A stretch of 51,617 bases of DNA from Betaproteobacteria bacterium (GCA_025356695.1 JANXSE010000125.1:1-51617), one strand, 5' to 3'; numbered from the stretch's first letter, positions 1-8,399 are shown. Program-made: numbers and translations. Notes: generated from the letters alone by a model not told the origin.

Positions 1-704
1 GGCAGTTGCTCGACGCGTTTATCAACGGTGACGGCAATCGCCCGGAAGCGCGCATCCTTGAGCAAAGGCATACCGGCCGAAATGGGAATCACGTAGTAAT
101 GCACGCGCTGCGCCGCCAGTTCCGTCATGGCATCGCCCAGCGTACGGAACGGCACGTGCACGGTATCAATGCCGGCGGATATCTTGAACAGCTCGCCCGC
201 GATGTGCGACTGGCTGCCTACTCCGCCCGAGGCAAAATTCAACTGGCCCGGCTTTTGTTTGGCCAGCGCAATCAGTTCCTGCAAATTGTTGATCGGACCG
301 CTCACTAGGACAAAGTTCGGCAGCGAGGCAATTTGCGTAATCGGCGTGAAATCTTCGAGCGGCCGGTATTGCGGTTCGTCAGTAATGAGCGCGTTGATCA
401 GGTGCGGCAATGCGACAGTCGACAGGGTATAGCCGTCCGGTGCCGCTTTTGCCACCAGCAGACTGCCGATCACCCCGCCGCCGCCGGGCCGGTTGTCGAC
501 GATGATCTGCTTGCCGTACCGTTCCGACAGTTTCTGGCTGACCACGCGCGCCAGAAAATCGCTGGCAAAACCGGTCGGAAACGGCACCACCATGCGGATC
601 GGCTTTTGCGGATAGGACGCATCGGGCTCCGCGGCGCCCGACGGCAATGCAGGAATCGACGCCACCAGCGCAAGCAAAGCCAACAGCAATGTGCGATTTC
701 GCAT
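1..704 (-). CDS. Bug/TctC-family tripartite tricarboxylate transporter substrate-binding protein (3' end outside window)
   Basis: The frame is open from an ATG at 704 to the left edge, so about 234 codons are visible and the C-terminus is missing. The N-terminus is a classic Sec signal (positive MRNR, a Leu/Ala-rich core, cleavage expected near SGAAEP). The mature part starts with YPQKPIRMVVPFPTG, followed by DNRPGGGGVIG and later FASGGVGSQSH, all hallmarks of the Bug periplasmic binding family. These proteins deliver carboxylates or similar small organic acids to TctAB permeases, but no permease gene lies nearby. A strong Shine-Dalgarno (AAGGAGG) sits 7 nt before the ATG, and only 11 nt separate this gene from the upstream hydrolase, so it closes a minus-strand operon starting at doxX. 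The ligand cannot be deduced. Confidence 0.9.
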   Translation of the reverse strand, partial: MRNRTLLLALLALVASIPALPSGAAEPDASYPQKPIRMVVPFPTGFASDFLARVVSQKLSERYGKQIIVDNRPGGGGVIGSLLVAKAAPDGYTLSTVALPHLINALITDEPQYRPLEDFTPITQIASLPNFVLVSGPINNLQELIALAKQKPGQLNFASGGVGSQSHIAGELFKISAGIDTVHVPFRTLGDAMTELAAQRVHYYVIPISAGMPLLKDARFRAIAVTVDKRVEQL

Positions 705-715
705 GCCCGTCCTCC

Positions 716-1786
716 TTATACCTGCGGCAGACCCAGTTGTTTCGCCATCCAGTCGGCCGACTGCGTGCGATATTTGTAAACGCGGTTGTTGGCGACGTGG
801 TTGCCATCCTCGACAATCACCAGTTCGACCGGCCCTTTTGCCTCGCGCGCAACCCGCTCGGCATCCTGCCACGGCACAATGCGATCGAGTTTGCCGGCGA
901 CCAGATACAACGGACAGGTAATGTTCGACGCCACCCCTTTCAGGCTCAACGTGCGGCCGACGCGCAACGCATCATCGACGCTGGCCGAGTGCGAACGCAC
1001 GCGGAAGGTTTCGCGGGTCAGTTCCGGCAACTGCGGCCATACCGCCGCCCAGTCGTAGGGACCGGACAGACCGATGCAGGCTTTGACACGTTTCTCGAAC
1101 GCCGCCGCGCGCGGCGCGTAATAGCCGCCGAGGCTAACGCCCCACAGACCGGCCCGCGTCGCATCAATGTCGCTGCGTGTCTCCAGCCAGTCGATCACGG
1201 CCTTGACCGCCGTTTCGTATTCGCCGCGGATCGGAATATCGTATTCGGATTCACCCTGCCCCGGTCCGTCGAAAGTCAGCGTTGCGAGGCCGCGTGCGAG
1301 AAAAAGCGACTCATAGCTGTCCATCTCCTCTTTCGCCGAATCAAGACCCATGCACATCACGACGACCGGCGCACGCGAGACGCCCGCCGGGCGCCTCAAT
1401 ATGCCGGCGAACGATTTGCCCTCGAACGGGATACGCACGTATTCACCGGCCGGTTGCAGATGCGGCAACGCAAGCTTGCGGCACTCGACCGCCTTCATAT
1501 GCGCGGCGCGCATCTGTTTGAGGTCACGCACATACACGAATTTGGCAAAGTGATAACAGACACCTGCGGTAGTGAGGTGCTGCGCCGCCGAAAGTTTGTA
1601 ACCGTCGGCGAGTGCCGCACGACCGATGCCTTCGTGCATCGCCGCGCATTTGCACCATGCCTCACACCAGTCCTCCCAGCGTTCGAGTTTCGCTGTGACC
1701 TCTTCGAAATCGGTGAGCGGCACGCCGTTTGAAACAAAGCGCGGCGCCCAGTGATGTATTGCCGATTGGACCAGTGCGTCAGGCAT
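716..1786 (-). CDS. alpha/beta hydrolase resembling 2,6-dihydropseudooxynicotine (C-C bond) hydrolase
   Basis: A 356-residue protein with an alpha-helical N-terminal region (about 1-125) followed by an alpha/beta-hydrolase domain. The triad is visible: nucleophile Ser218 in GVSLGGY, Asp302 in AGKLDRIVP, His331 in EDGNHVANN. The motif DGPGQGES after a short oxyanion segment (VMCMGLDSAKEE) and the overall layout match the DHPON hydrolase / FrsA-like family, which cleaves carbon-carbon bonds in ring-derived diketones. The ATG at 1786 is preferred over a start 54 nt upstream because AGGAAG lies about 10 nt before it. It follows the binding-protein gene by 86 nt and precedes the Bug/TctC gene by 11 nt, which suggests a catabolic operon. 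The substrate is unknown and family membership alone does not fix it. Confidence 0.85.
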   Translation of the reverse strand: MPDALVQSAIHHWAPRFVSNGVPLTDFEEVTAKLERWEDWCEAWCKCAAMHEGIGRAALADGYKLSAAQHLTTAGVCYHFAKFVYVRDLKQMRAAHMKAVECRKLALPHLQPAGEYVRIPFEGKSFAGILRRPAGVSRAPVVVMCMGLDSAKEEMDSYESLFLARGLATLTFDGPGQGESEYDIPIRGEYETAVKAVIDWLETRSDIDATRAGLWGVSLGGYYAPRAAAFEKRVKACIGLSGPYDWAAVWPQLPELTRETFRVRSHSASVDDALRVGRTLSLKGVASNITCPLYLVAGKLDRIVPWQDAERVAREAKGPVELVIVEDGNHVANNRVYKYRTQSADWMAKQLGLPQV

Positions 1787-1872
1787 GACGGAATGCTTCC
1801 TGTCTAATGCGACCCTGCGGCCGGCTGAAGGCAAATTCAAAAACCAAAATGCGCATCCACGGCAAGGCGGTA

Positions 1873-2772
1873 TTATGCGCGCAATGCCTGCGCGAGCTGC
1901 GCGTAGGCGAGATCAAGATAGTTTTCCGCGGCGCCCTTCGGCCCGCGGTAACCCTCTGCGTTCCAGACAATGTCGATGACCTCGCGCATGCCCTGCGCCG
2001 TGATTTCCGGCACCGGATGACGCGTGTAATCGTCAAAAGCCGCGACGGCAACATCCCGACTCATGTTTAAACGCGACGGCAACACGGCGATCGCCTCGTC
2101 CTTGTTGCGCCCGTCCTTCAGCCACGCAAAGGCGGCGCCCATCGCGCCGATAAAAGCGACCAGTGCATCGGCGTTTTCAGAGGCCCAGGCGCGGCGCGCG
2201 GCACCCACCGGCCCCGGGTAGGCCGGAAAAAAATCCCAGGTGCTGCCCAGGTTCCTGAAACCGTTGGCGAACAACTGGCGGTCGAACGGCGGATTCAGCA
2301 GTGTCGCCACGCCGGTACCATTGCGCATTGCGTCCTGGCGCTCCTGCGAACCACCGAACTCCTGCATGGTGTAGTCGTTTTCCGTCAACCCATGGTCGGC
2401 AAGCAACTGACGCAGCAGCAAGGCGTAACCGGTGTGCGCGCCGTCGACCGCGATGATTTTTCCGCGTAAATCTGCGATCGACACAATGTGCGGTGCGGCC
2501 ACCAGCGAGAGTTCGGGCGCATGCGCAAAAGCCATGAATGCAAAAAGATCACCGCCGGACTCCACCGCGCGCACGACGTGGTCGGATTGCTGAAAACCGA
2601 TGTCGTAACCACCGGAAACAAGTTGTTCGAGCTGTTTCACCGACGATCCGGTAATCGTCATCTCGACGTTTATGCCAGCGCGTGCAAACAGCCCGCGCGC
2701 TTCCGCCACATAAAGCGGCCACGAACTGGTGCCCTCGGAAATAACCGCCAGGCGTATGGTCTTATTGGTCAC
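1873..2772 (-). CDS. NMT1/SsuA-like periplasmic-binding-fold protein without a signal peptide
   Basis: 299 residues with the fold of ABC-type aliphatic sulfonate/nitrate/HMP-precursor binding proteins: an N-terminal beta strand IRLAVISEG, PLYVAEARGLFARAGINVEM, then GYDIGFQQSDHVVRA and LRGKIIAVDGA. Unlike exported family members it begins directly with the first strand (VTNKTIRLAV) and has no Sec or Tat signal or lipobox. The start is taken as GTG at 2772, which overlaps the TGA of doxX (GTGA). No ABC permease or ATPase gene is close. Either it is a cytoplasmic protein that uses the fold for binding or catalysis, or the true start lies upstream inside doxX, which seems unlikely because that region is coding in another frame. 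Function unknown. Confidence 0.8.
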   Translation of the reverse strand: MTNKTIRLAVISEGTSSWPLYVAEARGLFARAGINVEMTITGSSVKQLEQLVSGGYDIGFQQSDHVVRAVESGGDLFAFMAFAHAPELSLVAAPHIVSIADLRGKIIAVDGAHTGYALLLRQLLADHGLTENDYTMQEFGGSQERQDAMRNGTGVATLLNPPFDRQLFANGFRNLGSTWDFFPAYPGPVGAARRAWASENADALVAFIGAMGAAFAWLKDGRNKDEAIAVLPSRLNMSRDVAVAAFDDYTRHPVPEITAQGMREVIDIVWNAEGYRGPKGAAENYLDLAYAQLAQALRA

Positions 2773-3203
2773 GCCGCCGCGCCGTCCTTCCGCGCGCATT
2801 CATTGCGCAGGCTGCATGGCCCCGGGCCCATTGCATACAGATGCAGCAAGGCGCCGGTGATGGCGAGGTTTTTCATGAAATGCGTGGTCTGATTGAACAA
2901 CTGCGCCGCATCAGCATTCCAGAAGCCGTGATAATAAATCGTGATCGGTATCATCCATGCCGCCAGCACCAGCGCCGCCGTACGCGCATACCAGCCGAGC
3001 AATATCATCATGCCGCCGGCAAACACCATGCCTATGGTGATTGCCAGCAAGACTTCCGGCATCGGCAGGCCCTTCGCAACCATTACTTTTACGTTGGGCT
3101 CGAAACCCGCGCCGATCTTGTGCCAGCCCGACTGGAAAAACAACAATGCAATACAGATGCGCCCCAGCACTGCAGCGATTTTTTGTCCAAGTTCACAATT
3201 CAT
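2769..3203 (-). CDS. DoxX-family membrane protein
   Basis: 144 residues with four hydrophobic segments: IALLFFQSGWHK, LLAITIGMVFAGGMMILL, ALVLAAWMIPITIYY, and a last one near the C-terminus. The FQSGWHKI segment after the first helix and the GxxMILLGWYAR turn are typical of DoxX/DoxD integral membrane proteins, whose roles range from thiosulfate:quinone oxidoreductase subunit to redox stress. The ATG at 3203 has a near-perfect Shine-Dalgarno (GGAGGAG) 6 nt upstream. It is the first gene of a four-gene minus-strand operon and is divergent from the GntR regulator at 3605, which probably controls it. The C-terminus (RKDGAAA) overlaps the next gene by 4 nt. Confidence 0.85.
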   Translation of the reverse strand: MNCELGQKIAAVLGRICIALLFFQSGWHKIGAGFEPNVKVMVAKGLPMPEVLLAITIGMVFAGGMMILLGWYARTAALVLAAWMIPITIYYHGFWNADAAQLFNQTTHFMKNLAITGALLHLYAMGPGPCSLRNECARKDGAAA

Positions 3204-3412
3204 GACATCTCCTCCGCTTGCATCCATTCCCGCAATAACGCCCGACGGACCGCCGCCGTTCCTCACGACGCCGGCCGTTTCAAGCGCTCTCCGGATTTTT
3301 ATCGTTGTAAATTTGGCTATCTGCGGCGCTTCCCGGAGCAACCAGAAAGCACGAAAAACACGCTCAAGGGATGCTAAAAAACGCAGCCCCAATTGTCAAC
3401 AAACTTGCCAGA

Positions 3413-3549
3413 TTGGTTCTAATTTTTAGTATATTGGTTCAAAATTATTTCGTGACGCAAACAGCTGTGAAATCGGCGGTGAATTCCTTAAAGGTCCCAA
3501 AATTCGTCTGTTTTCCAAGCACAGTTGAACCAATTTTAAAAATGGTTCA
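3413..3549. promoter_or_regulatory. cluster of TTGGTTC/TGAACCA half-sites in the doxX-gntR divergent region
   Basis: The 401-nt gap between doxX (3203) and gntR (3605) holds no gene but is AT-rich and repeats one heptamer. TTGGTTC occurs at 3413-3419 and again at 3434-3440, exactly 21 bp apart (two helical turns). TGAACCA at 3526-3532 and TGGTTCA at 3543-3549 form an inverted pair with a 10-bp spacer. TGGT/ACCA half-sites are typical of FadR-subfamily GntR operators, so autoregulation and control of the doxX operon are inferred. The second pair lies 56-79 nt before the gntR start and could overlap its promoter. Confidence 0.5.
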
Positions 3550-3604
3550 TTATTTGCATATCCAGCCGATCAGCCACCCACGCAAGCTTTGTCCATGACC
3601 AACC

Positions 3605-4291
3605 ATGAGCACCCGCGCAATCTCAAAACAATATGTGCAGCGCATTCGGGACTTCGTCCTTACCGGCGCTGCGGACGGCTCGCTCGCGCCCGGCGCAAAA
3701 CTGCCTACCGAGCGTGAATTCGCAAAACGGTTCGGCCTGCCCCGCAACGCAATCCGCCGCTCGCTCTCACAACTGGAAGCCGAAGGTTATGTCACACGGG
3801 AGGTTGGTCGCGGCACTTTCATGACACCGCAGGAAGCAGCGGATGCATCAGCCGCCGCGGGATCCGCGCTGAATATCAGCCCGGCGGAAGTCATGGAGGC
3901 GCGGTTACGCATTGAACCGGCGATTGCGGAGTTGATCGTGACCAACGCCACCGCCGCGGACTTCGCGCGCATGGAAAGCTGCCTCGAAAAGGCAGAACAG
4001 GCGAGCGGCATGGACGAATTTGAATTATGGGATGCCGCCCTGCACCAGGCAATGGCGAATGCCAGCCATAACCGTTTCATGGTGCGCATACTCGAAATCG
4101 TCACGGCGGTGCGTCAGCAATCGGAATGGGGCAAACTGAAGGATCGCATCGTCACCCCGCAGCGCCGACTGATTTACCAGCAGGAACATCGTGCCATCGT
4201 GATGGCACTCAAGGACCGCGATGACGCGCGTGCCAAAACGGCCATCGTTGCGCACCTGCAACACGCCCGGCGAAACCTGTTTGCCGACTGA
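3605..4291 (+). CDS. GntR-family (FadR/FCD subfamily) transcriptional regulator
   Basis: 228 residues. Residues 8-74 form the winged helix of GntR proteins (LAPGAKLPTEREFAKRFG, then RNAIRRSLSQLEAEGYV and the wing REVGRGTFM). The C-terminal half is an all-helical FCD effector domain that keeps the metal/ligand pattern: Asp and His in ELWDAALHQAM, His in QEHRAI, His in AHLQHAR. FCD regulators usually bind small carboxylates or sugar acids, which fits the carboxylate-type binding protein and hydrolases in the divergent operon. The ATG at 3605 gives the full first helix; an ATG 10 nt upstream is out of frame. The following alpha/beta hydrolase starts 57 nt downstream and may be co-transcribed. 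Confidence 0.9.
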   Translation: MSTRAISKQYVQRIRDFVLTGAADGSLAPGAKLPTEREFAKRFGLPRNAIRRSLSQLEAEGYVTREVGRGTFMTPQEAADASAAAGSALNISPAEVMEARLRIEPAIAELIVTNATAADFARMESCLEKAEQASGMDEFELWDAALHQAMANASHNRFMVRILEIVTAVRQQSEWGKLKDRIVTPQRRLIYQQEHRAIVMALKDRDDARAKTAIVAHLQHARRNLFAD

Positions 4292-4348
4292 CCGGATAAA
4301 CTTCGCAGCACCTTGATCTGAATTTTTTGCAGAAAGAAACCTGTCCCA

Positions 4349-5119
4349 ATGAATCTCAAGACCTCCCATCTGGATGTTGCACACAGCGGCAGCGGACGCG
4401 ACTTGGTGCTGCTGCACTCGCTGCTCGCCGATCGCACGGCATTTGACGCGGTCGTGCCAGCGCTGGCAAAGAACCGCCGGGTCTGGCGCATCAATCTGCC
4501 CGGCTACGGCGCTTCCGATGCCAGCGGCACATCTATTGATGATTACGCGGACCGCATTGCGGCGTGGCTTGATGAAGCCGGCCTGCACGCGCATACCGAT
4601 GTGCTCGGCAACGGACTCGGCGGCTTTATTGCGGTCGCACTTGCGATCCGGCACGGCGCACGATTCGACCACCTGATCGTGGCCGATGCGCTGGCCGGAT
4701 TTCCCGAGGCGGGAAAACTACCGCTGCGTGCGCTTGCCGCCCGCGTGCGCGCCGAAGGCATGCACGGTGCGCTCGACATCGCGATCAATCGCATGTTTCC
4801 GCCCGCCTTCATCGCCGCGCATCCCGCGGTCGTTGCCGAACGCAAACGCATTCTCGAAAGCGCGGACGCCGGATGTTTCGCCAATGCCTGCCTGGCGCTC
4901 GCGGATGTCGATTTCAAACCGCAACTCGGCGCGATCCGCAATCCGACACTCGTCATGGTGGGTGCGCTTGACGCCACTACAGCGCCGGCCATCGCGCGCG
5001 AACTCGCCGCCGGCGTTGCCGGCGCCCGCTTCATGGAGATCCCGGGCGTCGGCCACTGCCCGCAGATCGAGGATCCGCAGGCTTTCGTTGCTGCAGTGAA
5101 CGGCTTTTTGCCGGTTTAG
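4349..5119 (+). CDS. alpha/beta-hydrolase-fold protein with glycine at the nucleophile position
   Basis: 256 residues of the 3-oxoadipate enol-lactonase/MhpC-like fold: oxyanion-side segment LVLLHSLLADRTAF, then INLPGYGASDAS, cap region 120-190, GALDATTAP (Asp208) and GVGHCPQIEDP (His236). The nucleophile elbow reads VLGNGLGGF, so the usual Ser of G-x-S-x-G-G is Gly89 (codon GGA). The DNA is unambiguous here and the frame is intact, so this is not a frameshift. Either the protein is non-catalytic or it works without a nucleophilic Ser, using His and Asp only. It follows the GntR gene on the same strand and ends 12 nt before the convergent spermidine-synthase-like gene. Confidence 0.85.
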   Translation: MNLKTSHLDVAHSGSGRDLVLLHSLLADRTAFDAVVPALAKNRRVWRINLPGYGASDASGTSIDDYADRIAAWLDEAGLHAHTDVLGNGLGGFIAVALAIRHGARFDHLIVADALAGFPEAGKLPLRALAARVRAEGMHGALDIAINRMFPPAFIAAHPAVVAERKRILESADAGCFANACLALADVDFKPQLGAIRNPTLVMVGALDATTAPAIARELAAGVAGARFMEIPGVGHCPQIEDPQAFVAAVNGFLPV

Positions 5120-5131
5120 GCAAACTGCCGT

Positions 5132-7138
5132 TTACTTCAGCACACGCACCAGATTATTGAAGTCGTCGGTCCACACGCGGAAACCGGCGGGTATCGCTAT
5201 TTCGGTGGCAACGCTGCGGATTTTTTCCGACTGCAGCAGCGCCTTGTTCGAAGTCACGATGACCTGGTCGGTGCTGGACGTCCAGTAGTCGACCCCCTCT
5301 TCGCTTTCCGGCCAGTCGCTGATCAGAACCGACGCCAGACCGAATTCGTTGGCGAGGCTCGCCACGATGGGCGCGATATTGATGAAGCGGTTGGTCGCCT
5401 GAAACACCAGGACGCCGCCCGGTTTGAGGTGGCGCAGATAGATTTGCATCGCCTCCCGCGTCAACAGGTGCATGGGAATGGAATCGCCTGAAAACGCATC
5501 CATCGCCAGCACGTCAAACTGCTGGCTCTGTTCGCGCTCAAGGCTCAAACGGCCGTCACCGAGTACAACCTCGATTTTCGCCGGCGATTCGTCCATGAAA
5601 GTAAATTCGCGTCGCGCGACTTCAACGACCTGCGGATTGATTTCATAAAAACGGAAGGTGTCGCCTTTGCGCGCATAGGCGATCACGGAGCCTGCCCCGA
5701 GGCCGATGACACCGACCTTGCGCGGGGTATCCGGTAGGCTTGCAAACATGCGACCGTAGCCGCTGGTGTAACCGAAATAACTGCTCGCGCGCAAACGGTA
5801 CTGCGGGTCCATCAACTGCCCGCCGTGCATGATGCCGCCGTGCACGAGCGAGCGGAATGTCACCGGATCGGTGAAATCACGAACTTTCAGCACACTGTAA
5901 AAATTACGCATCATCACCCGCGAATCGGCAATCTGGTGATCCACCACCTTGCCGGCGCCCCAGGCGGTCGCACCGACCACGCCCGCAGCACCGATCATCG
6001 CCCACCACGCCAGATGGTAGGTGCGGTAGAGCAACAGGCAGGCGCAGGCAACCAGGCCGATGGCGAGTTCGAAATATCCCTTCAACAGGTACGGCGCACC
6101 GAAACCGACCAGCAGGCCGCCGACAGCGCCGCCGACTGAAATCATCAGGTAGTAGCGCGTAAGGTAGCGCGGCGACGGCTTGATCTGCGACAACTCGCCG
6201 TGACAGAACATGCAGCACACGAACAATCCGCCCAGGTACATCGGAATGACGATTTTCAGATCCAGCGAATCCGAGTACCAGGCCATCAGCGGCAGCAAGA
6301 TGGCAACAAGCAGCAAAAACACTTCACGCCGGTACCAGCGCGGATGATCGAAACACAAAATGAAAGTGGCCAGATACAGCGACAGCGGCAAAATCCAGAG
6401 GAACGGCAGCGAGGCCACGTTCTGCGTGATGTGCGTCGTCACCGCCAGCAGCAGGAATGTCGCGGTCGCCGCCAGCGTCATCCAGATCATTTGACGGCCG
6501 AAACTCGGCGCATGCGCAACTTCGGCGCTTTCCGCCGCCGGTGCCACGTCGTCACCGGCACTGCGTGCGCTCGAGATTGCCGCGTAGCCGCACAAACAAA
6601 CGAACAACCCGTAGAACACCGACCAGGTGACCGATTGAGTGAGCGTCGTCACCCACGGCTCGATCAGCACCGGATAGGCCAGTAAGGCCAGCAGCGAGGC
6701 CAGGTTCGACAGTGCAAACAGGCGGTACGGAATAGCGTGATGAAAGCGCCGCGCAAACCACGCCTGCAGCAGCGGGCTGGTGGTCGACAGAATGAAATAG
6801 GGCAAACCAATCGTCAACGTCAGCAAGCCCAGAATGCGCCAGCTGGGGTTGTCGTCCCCTGCCGGTTTCCACGAAACGTCCGGCGTGATCGGCAGCACCA
6901 GCAGACTCAAGACCAGCAACGCGAGGTGCAGCATGACCTGGCGGCGCGGCGTCAATCGACGCGTCGTGAAATCGGCATAGGCGTAACCAGCCAGCAGCGC
7001 CATCTGAAAAAAAACCATGCAGGTCGCCCACACGGCGGCGGAACCGCCGAACCACGGCAGGATCTGTTTGGCGATAATCGGCTGCACCAGAAACAGCAGG
7101 AAGGCGCCGAGGAATATGGCAGAGGCGTACAAAATCAT
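5132..7138 (-). CDS. membrane-fused spermidine-synthase-like protein
   Basis: 668 residues in two parts. Residues 1 to about 395 contain roughly ten hydrophobic helices (starting YASAIFLGAFLLFLVQPIIAKQ, with WFGGSAAVW after helix 1) typical of the permease-like half of fused synthase proteins. Residues from about 405 on form an aminopropyltransferase/Rossmann domain: GVIGLGAGSVIAYARKGD (SAM-site loop), FYEINPQV (acidic residue), VVLGDGRLSLE and MDAFSGDSIPMHLL, where the Asp of DAFSGDS corresponds to the catalytic loop of spermidine synthases. The family is widespread, but its substrate is not established and a role in polyamine synthesis cannot be assumed. It stands alone between convergent and upstream genes with no operon partner. 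Confidence 0.85.
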   Translation of the reverse strand: MILYASAIFLGAFLLFLVQPIIAKQILPWFGGSAAVWATCMVFFQMALLAGYAYADFTTRRLTPRRQVMLHLALLVLSLLVLPITPDVSWKPAGDDNPSWRILGLLTLTIGLPYFILSTTSPLLQAWFARRFHHAIPYRLFALSNLASLLALLAYPVLIEPWVTTLTQSVTWSVFYGLFVCLCGYAAISSARSAGDDVAPAAESAEVAHAPSFGRQMIWMTLAATATFLLLAVTTHITQNVASLPFLWILPLSLYLATFILCFDHPRWYRREVFLLLVAILLPLMAWYSDSLDLKIVIPMYLGGLFVCCMFCHGELSQIKPSPRYLTRYYLMISVGGAVGGLLVGFGAPYLLKGYFELAIGLVACACLLLYRTYHLAWWAMIGAAGVVGATAWGAGKVVDHQIADSRVMMRNFYSVLKVRDFTDPVTFRSLVHGGIMHGGQLMDPQYRLRASSYFGYTSGYGRMFASLPDTPRKVGVIGLGAGSVIAYARKGDTFRFYEINPQVVEVARREFTFMDESPAKIEVVLGDGRLSLEREQSQQFDVLAMDAFSGDSIPMHLLTREAMQIYLRHLKPGGVLVFQATNRFINIAPIVASLANEFGLASVLISDWPESEEGVDYWTSSTDQVIVTSNKALLQSEKIRSVATEIAIPAGFRVWTDDFNNLVRVLK

Positions 7139-7204
7139 TTCAGGAATCCAGGCGAATTTTGCAAAGGCGCGATTCTAACAGTCTTGCCCGCGCTATTGCC
7201 GCCT

Positions 7205-7225
7205 AACGCGCCCCCCCCCCGCGTT
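7205..7225. repeat. run of ten C flanked by a 6-bp inverted repeat
   Basis: In the 98-nt gap between the spermidine-synthase-like gene and the dehydratase gene, ten consecutive C (7211-7220) are bracketed by AACGCG (7205-7210) and CGCGTT (7220-7225). On the minus strand it is a G tract located just after the dehydratase stop and about 70 nt upstream of the synthase-like start. Long homopolymers are prone to slippage; whether this alters expression is unknown, and a sequencing-length error is possible. Confidence 0.6.
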
Positions 7226-7236
7226 GACGCGGCGGT

Positions 7237-8205
7237 CTAGAGCAACGCCGAAATGCCTTTGATATCGACGTTGCCGCCGCTGATGAGTATGCCCACGCGT
7301 TGGCCGCGCGCATCGATTTTCCGCTCGAACAGCGCCGCGGCACCCAGTGCGCCTGTCGGCTCGACCACGATTTTCATGCGTTCCCACAAATAAAACATGG
7401 CGCGCGCGAGTTCTTCGTCGGTGACCGTGTGCATTTCGCGTACATGCTCCATGATCAACGGGAACGTCACCTTGCCGGCACTGCTGGTGCGCGCGCCATC
7501 GGCAATGGTGTCCGGATTGCTGACTGACTGCAGCACGCCGCTCTTGAAAGAACGCGTTACGTCGTCACCCGCCGCCGGCTCCACACCAATGACTTTGATG
7601 CCTGGTGAAAGATGATTGGCCGCGATGGCACAGCCGGAAATCAGCCCGCCGCCGCCACAGGGAACAAGCAGATAGTCCAACGCGCCTGTCTCCTCGATCA
7701 ACTCAAGCGCCGCAGTACCCTGGCCGGCCACGATGTGAGGATGATCAAAGGGTGGAATCACGGCGAGGCCGCGTTTGCCCGCCAGGTCTTGCGCAATCTG
7801 TTCCCGGTTTTGCGTCGCCGGATCATAGGTCACGACTTTCGCGCCGTAGCCCCGGGTTGCTTCCAGTTTTACCGACGGTGCGTTGCACGGCATGACAATG
7901 GTTGCCGGTATCCCTAGGAGTCGCCCCGCCAGCGCCACGGCCTGCGCGTGGTTGCCGGATGAAAACGCCACCACCCCGGCGCGTCTTTGCGTTTCGTCAA
8001 GACAGGACAGGGCGTTGTAGGCGCCACGGAACTTGAACGCGCCCATGCGCTGAAAATTCTCACATTTGAAGTAGACCGTTGCGCCAGTGCGGGCGTCTAC
8101 GGTTCGCGAGGTCAAAACCGGCGTTCGATGGGCGATGCCGGACAATCGCTGCGCCGCCGCGGCGACATCTGCAAACTCCACCGGCGATTTTCCCGGTCTG
8201 CTCAC
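7237..8205 (-). CDS. threonine/serine dehydratase family PLP enzyme (short, catabolic type)
   Basis: 322 residues of the fold-type II PLP family. The Schiff-base Lys58 sits in GAFKFRGAYN, followed by the substrate loop SSGNHAQ, the phosphate-binding glycine loop PCGGGGLISG and the terminal ISGGN that contacts the pyridine ring. The length and the absence of a C-terminal ACT regulatory domain place it with catabolic threonine dehydratase, serine racemase or threo-3-hydroxyaspartate ammonia-lyase rather than full biosynthetic IlvA. These activities cannot be separated by eye. The only start consistent with the N-terminus is GTG at 8205 (GTGAGCAGACC), weakly preceded by GGAT. It appears monocistronic. 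Confidence 0.85.
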   Translation of the reverse strand: MSRPGKSPVEFADVAAAAQRLSGIAHRTPVLTSRTVDARTGATVYFKCENFQRMGAFKFRGAYNALSCLDETQRRAGVVAFSSGNHAQAVALAGRLLGIPATIVMPCNAPSVKLEATRGYGAKVVTYDPATQNREQIAQDLAGKRGLAVIPPFDHPHIVAGQGTAALELIEETGALDYLLVPCGGGGLISGCAIAANHLSPGIKVIGVEPAAGDDVTRSFKSGVLQSVSNPDTIADGARTSSAGKVTFPLIMEHVREMHTVTDEELARAMFYLWERMKIVVEPTGALGAAALFERKIDARGQRVGILISGGNVDIKGISALL

Positions 8206-8393
8206 GATCGTAATCCGCCATAGAGCGAGACCCGCCTCAAGACTGACGGGTTCCCGTTACCAACTGTAGCCGCCTTCGGCGGCCTGTCATGAAATCGGCA
8301 GGCCGAGCCGCCGTTTCCCGCACCTGGGGCTGTTTGCACCCACTGTAATCTGCTCACATTAATCATAATAAAACAGTCGCTTATATAATTTTC

Positions 8394-8399
8394 TTCATT
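8394..8399 (+). promoter_or_regulatory. consensus -10 element upstream of the 82-residue protein gene
   Basis: The 281-nt gap 8206-8486 has no gene but turns AT-rich between about 8340 and 8405. It contains a perfect TATAAT at 8394-8399, which would place transcription start near 8406 and give an 80-nt leader to the gene at 8487. No good -35 hexamer lies at 16-18 bp, so an activator or upstream element may be needed. A small GCCGCC-TTC-GGCGGC hairpin at 8269-8283 lacks a T tract. Confidence 0.45.

Noticed and set aside
8269..8283. Hairpin GCCGCC-TTC-GGCGGC as a terminator
   Set aside because: No T tract on either side and no gene ends nearby in the right orientation.
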